This document shows, in pieces, positions 29,786 to 34,767 of a stretch of DNA of 34,767 nt; positions within the stretch are counted from its first letter, which is position 1; each line of letters opens with the position of its first letter. The translations under genes were made by a program, and so were the position numbers. The notes beneath the pieces were generated by a model. It was not told the origin of the DNA. It ran no database searches and saw only the letters and a list, made by a program, of their open reading frames with translations. This DNA comes from a virus: IMG/VR virus record IMGVR_UViG_3300010372_000127, positions 1 to 34,767 of that record. The stretch is one strand, 5' to 3'.

Positions 29786-30064
29786 TTAAAAATCCCTTTC
29801 TAGTGAATTGAAAAATGCAGCGTTGTTTTTCAACTTTGATTCGACTGAATCAAGATCAACAACTTCACGGTAAATCAGCCCAGGTGAAACGATGATTTCG
29901 TCATCGCGCATTTGGTCTAAACAAAAGCCGCCGCGTACTTCCATCGCCACACGATCAAACGCAAACCGTTTGCCTTTGCTGTTGGTGATAACTAGGTCAA
30001 CCTCAATGGTTTTACCTTTAAAAATCACGGTTTTTGTTGCGCCGTTTTGTGCTAGTGCTTGCAT
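29786..30064 (-). CDS. Unknown early protein (92 residues)
   Basis: The product reads MQALAQNGATKTVIFKGKTI and EVDLVITNSKGKRFAFDRVAMEVRGGFCLDQMRDDEIIVSPGLIYREVVDLDSVESKLKNNAAFFNSLERDF. It is beta-rich in the first half and helical at the end. I know no family for it; GGGGTAAACC precedes ATG as SD. The gap to the small membrane protein gene is 3 bp. Confidence 0.65.
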   Translation of the reverse strand: MQALAQNGATKTVIFKGKTIEVDLVITNSKGKRFAFDRVAMEVRGGFCLDQMRDDEIIVSPGLIYREVVDLDSVESKLKNNAAFFNSLERDF

Positions 30065-30067
30065 GGT

Positions 30068-30388
30068 TTACCCCTTTACTTGGCAGTAGATTTGGCCGTA
30101 AACGCGACCATTGTTAGCGATCTGATTTAGGCGACGTTCTGCATCAGCAAACGACATAGCCCATATATGAAACGTCATTGTGCGGCCGCGTTGGTCGGTG
30201 TATTCCACTCCGTACTTAAACCACTTAACCCCGTTGTCATCGGTGTAGGTTTGCTCGCTATCTGGCTCGTCACCAAACAGATTGAGCATGCGGCGAACAA
30301 AGCCAGCGAGGCCATAACAGAGGTAAGCGATTACCGCGACACCCGCCAAAAAACCGATAAATTGCATAATTGATTCAGTAGTGCTCAT
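30068..30388 (-). CDS. Small membrane protein, unknown function
   Basis: From ATG 30388, which has GGAGG 6 nt upstream (the in-frame ATG at 30445 lies in the previous gene without SD), the protein has 106 residues. A membrane segment (IMQFIGFLAGVAVIAYLCYGLAGFV, about residues 7-31) is followed by a soluble domain with YTDDNGVKWFKYGVEYTDQRGRTMTFHIWAMSFADAERRL. Such an inner-membrane protein with cytosolic or periplasmic tail could affect superinfection or host physiology; inference only. Confidence 0.7.
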   Translation of the reverse strand: MSTTESIMQFIGFLAGVAVIAYLCYGLAGFVRRMLNLFGDEPDSEQTYTDDNGVKWFKYGVEYTDQRGRTMTFHIWAMSFADAERRLNQIANNGRVYGQIYCQVKG

Positions 30389-30399
30389 ATCAACCTCCG

Positions 30400-30528
30400 T
30401 TATTGGCAACCAAAACAAACGCCACCAAAAAGACTGAATATCCATTCAATTAACTGAAATGCGCAGTAACCAACGCAAGCGATTACAACTAGCCAAAATA
30501 ATTGAGCTGCTAAAGCTAACTGTTCCAT
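30400..30528 (-). CDS. 42-residue membrane peptide
   Basis: ATG 30528 is preceded by GAGGTGGG and gives MEQLALAAQLFWLVVIACVG then YCAFQLIEWIFSLFGGVCFGCQ, a single hydrophobic helix with a Cys-rich end. A further ATG at 30543 overlaps the end of gene B (ATGAGTGA). The peptide is upstream of the other membrane protein by 11 bp. Small hydrophobic phage peptides often act in superinfection exclusion or inhibition of host membrane enzymes; not shown here. Confidence 0.6.
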   Translation of the reverse strand: MEQLALAAQLFWLVVIACVGYCAFQLIEWIFSLFGGVCFGCQ

Positions 30529-30535
30529 ACCCACC

Positions 30536-31492
30536 TCACTCATTGGTTTCGAGTTCGTTAAACGCGGTACGCAGCAGCGCCTCAGTAATCGCCGCGCCTT
30601 TGGCAAACATGGCGGCTAGCTTGAGCGTTTTACTCAGTAGGCGTAGGCCACCTGGGCGCTCGCTGATTTGGATCATCAGGCTTAGCTCTGCGTCGTGCTG
30701 GATGTTCCACGCCTTTGCAATGGCGCGAACGTCAGCTTGTTTGGTTTTGTGAATGCCGCGCTTTTTAGCAATGCGCGAGAACAGGCGGGCAAAGTCTTCG
30801 TTACGACGGCCACCGGTTAACTGGGTGTAAACCTTGTTGTTACCCACTAGCGCCATGCCAATGCCGGTTTCTTCTTGCAGGATGCGCAGTTCTTCTAGCG
30901 TTGGGTAATCGAGGTGGTCTGCTTCGTCCACAATGATTAAGCCTTCGCTACCCTTTAGGCGCTGGCGGATAACACGGGCTAATGGGCCTTTGGTGCGCGG
31001 GGCTTGCGCCATGCCTAGCTCCATGGCGATTTCGTACAGCAGCTCAGTGAGGCTTGAACGTGAAGGGCTGGCGATGACCTTCCAAACGTTGTTATTGCTG
31101 CGTTGGTATTCATCTAAGGTTTTGCTTTTGCCCACGCCTGACGCGCCGTAGATCACCACTATGGCCTCGGTGATTTGTGCATAGGTGAGGTCGTCCATAA
31201 TCATTTTGGCGGTGGGCGTTAGCACAAAGCCTGGGTCTAGATTTGGGTTAGCCTCGCGTTGCTCACGCATACGCAGCCAGTTATCTAACTTTTTAACCAC
31301 TTGCGTGGTGTTAGCCTTGTATTGGCCGTTAAGCACTTGGCTTAGGGTGGATGGCGCAACGCTAATCTCTTGCGCTAAATGCGCAGCCACTACGCGCCCT
31401 GCTTCAATCAGGGTATTAATTTGCATTACTACATCCGTTTTACGGATTTCGGCTTTGCTGTCTTTGGCCGTTAGGCTGTGTACGTTTGACAT
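30536..31492 (-). CDS. B: Transposition target-selection ATPase, MuB-like
   Basis: The 318-residue AAA+ protein has an N-terminal HTH (residues about 35-75: VVAAHLAQEISVAPSTLSQVLNGQYKANTTQVVKKLDNWL), Walker A GASGVGKS (116-123) and Walker B LIIVDEAD (185-192), then sensor motifs including ALVGNNKVYTQLTGG and FARLFSRIAKK. C-terminal residues form the MuB_C-like DNA-binding domain. In Mu, B forms ATP-dependent filaments on target DNA, delivers it to the transposase and gives target immunity. It lies directly downstream of A; a phased GTTTAAA array is in the gap. SD AAGGACG precedes ATG. Confidence 0.95.
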   Translation of the reverse strand: MSNVHSLTAKDSKAEIRKTDVVMQINTLIEAGRVVAAHLAQEISVAPSTLSQVLNGQYKANTTQVVKKLDNWLRMREQREANPNLDPGFVLTPTAKMIMDDLTYAQITEAIVVIYGASGVGKSKTLDEYQRSNNNVWKVIASPSRSSLTELLYEIAMELGMAQAPRTKGPLARVIRQRLKGSEGLIIVDEADHLDYPTLEELRILQEETGIGMALVGNNKVYTQLTGGRRNEDFARLFSRIAKKRGIHKTKQADVRAIAKAWNIQHDAELSLMIQISERPGGLRLLSKTLKLAAMFAKGAAITEALLRTAFNELETNE

Positions 31493-31510
31493 AGGTCGTC
31501 CTTATTGTTG

Positions 31511-31539
31511 GTTTAGATCAGGTTTAAACGGGTGTTAAA
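31511..31539 (-). repeat. Phased GTTTAAA array e (between genes A and B)
   Basis: GTTTAGA at 31511-31517, GTTTAAA at 31522-31528 and degenerate TGTTAAA at 31533-31539 at exact 11-bp steps. The array occupies the 42-bp gap between transposase and ATPase genes, upstream of the B SD. Confidence 0.55.
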
Positions 31540-33544
31540 GTCGGTTTTTAAGCCGTTGTTGCTTCAATAACGCCACGCTTTCGCTAAAGTTGGCGGCGCA
31601 TTGGGCGCGGTGTTTGGCTTCGGGTTCGTGCTCAATTTCATAGGCCACGGCTGCGGCGGTATTGCCAAAGCTGGCAGGGCGTACCATTTGCACCACTTTG
31701 GTTTCTGGGATCACTTCTTCGGCGGCTGGGCGCATCATTGCGGCCAGTTCCAACATATCCACGCTGAGCTTGGCCTCTGCTGCCTGTTTGTTATTTTTGA
31801 CAAACTGAGTGCGCTTACGCTTGGTCTCACGGGCGGCTTGGGTATCGCCAAAGGCGACTTTTTCAATACACTCGGCGGTGCAAATATGGACGCCGTTGAG
31901 GGTATAAACCTCGATAGAGTCGTGCAGCTTTTGCGGGTCAAAACGTGCTACCAGCTTTTTGCCGACGTAGTTCATTAACTGCTCGTTGTAATAGCGGTTT
32001 TTACGGCCTTTAATGCTGCCGCCTGCATCGAGTTTTAAGGTGCCGTGTTTAGATACTGTCTCGGCCTCGGCTTGCAGCATCATCATGTAAAGCTGGGCTT
32101 TGGTGGCCTTGCGGATTTCAGCGGTTTGATAGCTGGCCTCAAAAGCTTGATCAAAGCTCATATAGCCTTTACAGGCTTCGGTAGTGCGGCCCACTTTGGC
32201 GTTATACATTTCCACGCCTTTGGCGATGGTTTGTATAAATGCCTCAGCATCAATGGCTTTGCTGCCGTAGTTGTCTGGCTTGGCGGTTGGGTTTGAGCCT
32301 GTGTATGCGCCGTGGTTGCTTGGGTGTTTATCGATATATTCCTCAAGCCCGCCCACACCAAAGGCGCGTTCGATTGGCTTGGCTTGGCCGTGGCCTTTAC
32401 CGAGGATCACGCTCGACCAGTGCAGCTTGATACCCATCATCGGGATAAGCCCTAATGGATCATCTTCTTTCACTTTAAAGCGGTAGCGGTTTGCTACGCC
32501 TCCGGTCATCCATTTGTTAGCCGCGGCGCGGGTGTTATCTATGGTGAGTTCTTGAGGTATGCCATAGGTGCTAAACACATCCATTAGCGATAAGCGAATA
32601 GAGTCAGTGTTTTCGCTGATATCGCAGCGCCAACCGATAATTTTTCGGCTGTATACGTCCTGCCAAAACCATGTTTTAGGGCGCAGGATCTCGCCGTTAA
32701 ACCACTTCACAAAAACGTTGTGTTGGTAGCCGTCACCGTTGATCCACTGCATAGCGTGTAGCTCTTCAATCGAGCGTTCTTGCGGTGGGTACATTTGGTG
32801 CAGTGCATGCTCGCCTTGGCGTAATAACACCTGTTGCTGCTCTGGTACTTCAAAATCCATGCGGCGGCTGAGGCTTTTAAGGCTTGGGTATGTCCAGCCT
32901 TTATCCTTGGCGATTTCTTTTAAGCGCTCATAGCATGCCGTCATCATCGGACACTCTGGGCGTAGGTAATCCGTTTTAAAGGCTTCCCAGGCTTCGGGGC
33001 TGACGTAGGCAAACTGGTTTTTCTTTTTAGCTTTGGCGGCTTCGACATATTTAGGCAGCAAGGCTGGCGCCCAATCTGCTTCATCAATGCCTTTAACCAT
33101 GGCGCAATGACGGCGCAAGGTACTTAGGCCAACGCCGTACTCTTCGCACACTGAGGTGTAAGCATCCATCATGCTGATACCGTTACGCTTAAGCGCATGT
33201 ACTGCTTGCACTTCGCGCAGCGCTTGCAAGGCTTTGTTGCGGGCGTCTTCGTGGTTTTGGTTCCAACGGGCCCACAGCGCATCACGGCAATAGCTGTGCT
33301 GCGGTTTCTTTTTGGGTAAGTCGAGGATCTGATCACCCAGTTGGATTTTGCCTTGTCGCTTATATAGCGCCGTTTGGACAGGCAGCGGGAGAACACTGAT
33401 ATGCCATTCAAAAGCCTTGGTACCTTCGCGCTTTCTATACATATCAGGACGGTCTTTAACCATCTTAAATAGTCTGGTTCTGACGTTATTATGATCTGTT
33501 GGTAAGCCAGCTAGACCAGCGCACTCTTTTGCAGTAACCCACAT
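31535..33544 (-). CDS. A: Phage transposase, MuA-like (DDE)
   Basis: From ATG 33544 (GAGG 7 nt upstream) the protein is 669 residues; the earlier in-frame ATG at 33589 would run into ner. With this start the catalytic triad falls at D271 (NGDGYQHNVF), D336 (TIDNTRAAA) and E392 (AKPIERAFG); Mu has D269, D336 and E392, strong support for the start. The N-terminus MWVTAKECAGLAGLP is the MuA enhancer-binding domain; a Mu-DNA-binding domain follows, then the rve core (about 260-440) and the C-terminal Mu_transpos_C region, ending in basic residues. It cuts and joins phage ends into new DNA. The order repressor-ner-A-B is that of Mu. Confidence 0.96.
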   Translation of the reverse strand: MWVTAKECAGLAGLPTDHNNVRTRLFKMVKDRPDMYRKREGTKAFEWHISVLPLPVQTALYKRQGKIQLGDQILDLPKKKPQHSYCRDALWARWNQNHEDARNKALQALREVQAVHALKRNGISMMDAYTSVCEEYGVGLSTLRRHCAMVKGIDEADWAPALLPKYVEAAKAKKKNQFAYVSPEAWEAFKTDYLRPECPMMTACYERLKEIAKDKGWTYPSLKSLSRRMDFEVPEQQQVLLRQGEHALHQMYPPQERSIEELHAMQWINGDGYQHNVFVKWFNGEILRPKTWFWQDVYSRKIIGWRCDISENTDSIRLSLMDVFSTYGIPQELTIDNTRAAANKWMTGGVANRYRFKVKEDDPLGLIPMMGIKLHWSSVILGKGHGQAKPIERAFGVGGLEEYIDKHPSNHGAYTGSNPTAKPDNYGSKAIDAEAFIQTIAKGVEMYNAKVGRTTEACKGYMSFDQAFEASYQTAEIRKATKAQLYMMMLQAEAETVSKHGTLKLDAGGSIKGRKNRYYNEQLMNYVGKKLVARFDPQKLHDSIEVYTLNGVHICTAECIEKVAFGDTQAARETKRKRTQFVKNNKQAAEAKLSVDMLELAAMMRPAAEEVIPETKVVQMVRPASFGNTAAAVAYEIEHEPEAKHRAQCAANFSESVALLKQQRLKNRL

Positions 33545-33555
33545 ATGATTACCTC

Positions 33556-33780
33556 TCACGCGCATTTTTGGCTGTAACGAGAAGGCCAAATAACCTCAGG
33601 TTCAACACCAATTTTTTGCGCAATGATGCGCTCACATTTTGGGTACTTAAAACGCAAGGCATTACGCAAAGTTGATCCTGCAATGCCATGTTCCTCGGCT
33701 AACTTTTCATAGTTAGTTCCGGCTTTTTCTAAAGCTGCTTTGATATCCGCTTTATGCCAATCTCGATCAAATCTTTCCAT
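33556..33780 (-). CDS. ner: Ner-like early negative regulator
   Basis: The 74-residue protein includes RDWHKADIKAALEKAGTNYEKLAEEHGIAGSTLRNALRFKYPKCERIIAQKIGVEPEVIWPSRY. The DWh.AdI.a.L.k...s...la...g....tL.nAL....pk.E.iIA..lg..Pe.IWPsRy pattern identifies the Ner/Nlp/SfsB family. In Mu, Ner represses the early promoter and the repressor gene, opening lytic growth. The SD GAAGG is 8 nt before the ATG. It lies divergently from the repressor with a 153-bp operator region between. Confidence 0.96.
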   Translation of the reverse strand: MERFDRDWHKADIKAALEKAGTNYEKLAEEHGIAGSTLRNALRFKYPKCERIIAQKIGVEPEVIWPSRYSQKCA

Positions 33781-33794
33781 CGTGATAACCTTCT

Positions 33795-33844
33795 TGTGTT
33801 ACATACATGCGCAACATTAACCGCTTGCGTATTTGTGTAACACA
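33795..33844. promoter_or_regulatory. 20-bp imperfect inverted repeat in control region (Ner or repressor site)
   Basis: TGTGTTACATACATGCGCAA (33795-33814) and the complement of 33825-33844 match at 17 of 20 positions, with a 10-bp spacer. It lies between the candidate early -10 and the ner gene, suiting an operator for Ner or the repressor. Confidence 0.65.
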
Positions 33845-33872
33845 TTCTTGATCAGAAAAATGCGCAGGTCAA
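33844..33872 (-). promoter_or_regulatory. Candidate early promoter Pe
   Basis: TTGACC (33872-33867) and AAGAAT (33849-33844) are separated by 17 bp and point to ner. The -35 lies inside the AAAAATGCG dyad and the -10 abuts the 20-bp inverted repeat, so both regulators could block it. The -10 is weak (4/6). Confidence 0.5.
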
Positions 33873-33933
33873 TAGCATTGCGCATTTTTATGGTTAAGCG
33901 TGCGAATTTAAATAAATAATAGGAACTCTTTAA

Positions 33934-34680
33934 ATGTCATATGGTTACGACAAAAATGCGGACGACATTATGAAAAATGCGGATCACATTTTTGAAATTA
34001 AAGGAATAATGCGATTTCCAGATAGATTGAAGGAATCAATAGGTGACATTTCAATACGCAGCTTTGCGAAGAAATGTGGGCTTTCAGAAGGCGTGATGCG
34101 TAATTATCTAGCGGGAAAAACATACCCATCATTAGACAAGCTGGCATTAATGGCTGAGGTTAGTAACAAACCGCTTGATTGGCTGGTTGCTGGCACTGAA
34201 CACAACTTCAATGAACTTATGGAACCTGGCTCTAAATATGTGATTGGACTTAATCTAGAAGAGTACGCCCTTATCCCTGGCTATCGTGTGCAAGTATCAG
34301 CAGGCCATGGCGCGCTTAATTGCGATCAACAAGATCCAGTAAGGTATTTAGCCTTTAGACGTAAATGGTTGAAGTTCAGAGGGTTTGAAGAACATGAGTT
34401 AGCCATTGTATGGGCGAAAGGTGACAGTATGGAACCGACGATCCACAGCAACGATACGCTTGTAGTTCACCTGGGCCGTAATAGCCCTGCCGATGGTCAC
34501 ATCTACATTTTTAGAAATGGTGATGAGCTTTTTGTAAAACGGTACCAGAACGCCTTCGGCAGTTGGCGCTTGATAAGTGATAACCCAGTCTATGACAAAC
34601 TGGATATCCCAAAGCATGAGCAACATCAGTTTGAGGTAGTAGGTCAGGTGGTGCATATTGCCAAAGACATAGGCGACTAG
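33934..34680 (+). CDS. Phage repressor, LexA/CI-like with S24 self-cleavage domain
   Basis: The 248-residue protein has an HTH at about 40-62 (ISIRSFAKKCGLSEGVMRNYLAG), a linker, and a Peptidase S24 domain with nucleophile Ser165 (KGDSMEPTI) and general base Lys202 (ELFVKRYQ). An Ala123-Gly124 in QVSAGHGA is the expected self-cleavage bond. It should hold the lytic promoters off and be inactivated by RecA after DNA damage; this differs from Mu's own c repressor, which is Clp-degraded and lacks the S24 domain. AGGA lies 9 nt before ATG; a later ATG at 34009 (AAGGA, very short spacing) would give a more typical N-terminus, MRFPDRLKESIG. It is the only phage gene on the plus strand. Confidence 0.93.
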   Translation: MSYGYDKNADDIMKNADHIFEIKGIMRFPDRLKESIGDISIRSFAKKCGLSEGVMRNYLAGKTYPSLDKLALMAEVSNKPLDWLVAGTEHNFNELMEPGSKYVIGLNLEEYALIPGYRVQVSAGHGALNCDQQDPVRYLAFRRKWLKFRGFEEHELAIVWAKGDSMEPTIHSNDTLVVHLGRNSPADGHIYIFRNGDELFVKRYQNAFGSWRLISDNPVYDKLDIPKHEQHQFEVVGQVVHIAKDIGD

Positions 34681-34767
34681 GTTTAAATGTTCAAACGTGT
34701 TTCGAACAACTATTAAAGCGGTTTTTACATTGCTCATTTTAATAGGCTAAAACGGCCAGTTTTAAAA
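34681..34767. mobile_element. Approach to the prophage left end (terminus not reached)
   Basis: Past the repressor stop there is AT-rich non-coding DNA with GTTTAAA and other GTTT/AAAC blocks, and the 18-bp motif CCTATTAAAATGAGCAAT on the minus strand (34746 to 34729). The same motif (16/18) is 31 bp inside the right terminus. If spacing is alike, the left terminus lies near 34,777, about 10 bp outside the window. No terminal CA plus the GCGCG duplication is seen, consistent with this. Confidence 0.55.
34729..34746 (-). repeat. End motif, left copy
   Basis: The minus strand reads CCTATTAAAATGAGCAAT. Copies CCTATAAAAAAGAGCAAT lie at 821-838 (plus) and 862-845 (minus) at the right end; two mismatches. 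The outermost copies point inward from both prophage ends, as expected of transposase-binding end repeats. Confidence 0.6.

Larger units (their letters stand above)
33561..33981. promoter_or_regulatory. Operator cluster: five AAAAATGCG half-sites
   Basis: The nonamer AAAAATGCG occurs at 33856-33864, 33952-33960 and 33973-33981 on the plus strand, and its complement at 33561-33569 and 33881-33889. Two form a perfect 11-bp dyad (33856-33866 with 33879-33889); two are 21 bp apart inside the first codons of the repressor gene, and one is in the end of ner. This is the layout of a multi-site repressor operator with autoregulation. Confidence 0.7.

Noticed and set aside
2921-31539. The GTTTAAA arrays as a CRISPR or integration-site repeat
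   Set aside because: Elements are 7 bp with 4-bp linkers and dispersed; no spacer-repeat architecture and no cas genes. Mu-like phages use no fixed attachment site.
34399-34737. 112-codon minus-strand frame over the repressor
   Set aside because: Overlaps the S24 domain coding region antiparallel; no SD or recognised motif.
1-34767. tRNA or rRNA genes
   Set aside because: No cloverleaf or ribosomal signature noticed when reading the intergenic sequence; all large gaps are accounted for.

Overview
The window holds almost all of a Mu-like (transposable, Mu-type myovirus) prophage, plus a short piece of host chromosome at its left edge. The host part (about 1-789) carries the 3' end of a sensor-kinase-type gene and a response-regulator gene. 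The response regulator is cut off mid-domain, right where a Mu-type terminus (TG...) begins at about 790. Protein style and codon use suggest a marine gammaproteobacterium such as Shewanella; this rests on general resemblance and not on a search.

The prophage lies inverted relative to Mu's conventional map, so Mu's left end is at the right of the window and nearly all phage genes are on the minus strand. From right to left the parts are: (1) control region (33.5-34.7 kb), with a plus-strand LexA-like repressor diverging from a minus-strand Ner protein over a 153-bp operator region rich in inverted repeats and AAAAATGCG half-sites. (2) Transposition genes A (DDE transposase) and B (AAA+ ATPase). 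(3) An early, semi-essential block (25.4-30.5 kb) of small proteins, including a DUF3164 protein, two zinc-ribbon proteins, a protein with three tandem helix-turn-helix repeats, and GemA/gp16. (4) The middle regulator Mor, followed by a secreted protein that is probably cargo. (5) Lysis genes (muramidase, 3TM holin-like protein) and small accessory genes. (6) DNA packaging and head genes: gp27/gp28 terminase, gp29 portal, F-like, I protease with nested Z scaffold, T major capsid. (7) Connector and tail genes gp35 to gp48, including sheath, tube, a frameshifting tail chaperone, tape measure, hub, spike and baseplate. (8) A tailspike-like fiber gene ending in a strong hairpin at the phage right end.

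The order follows Mu closely. I saw no homologue of the late activator C, no com/mom, no invertible fiber segment with its invertase, and no fiber-assembly gene. Early repressor/Ner control should give way to Mor, which would switch on lysis and morphogenesis.

Signals beyond the gene list: a Mu-type -2 frameshift site (GGGGGCGA) at the end of the gp41 gene, with an open 50-codon extension and a perfect 12-bp hairpin downstream; five intergenic arrays of GTTTAAA-like elements spaced exactly 11 bp apart; an 18-bp motif shared in inverted orientation by the two prophage ends; a terminator plus 308-bp non-coding gap at the prophage centre, where Mu has its strong gyrase site; an ATG-TAA start-stop element with a full Shine-Dalgarno just before the protease gene; and a hairpin that covers the lysozyme ribosome-binding site.
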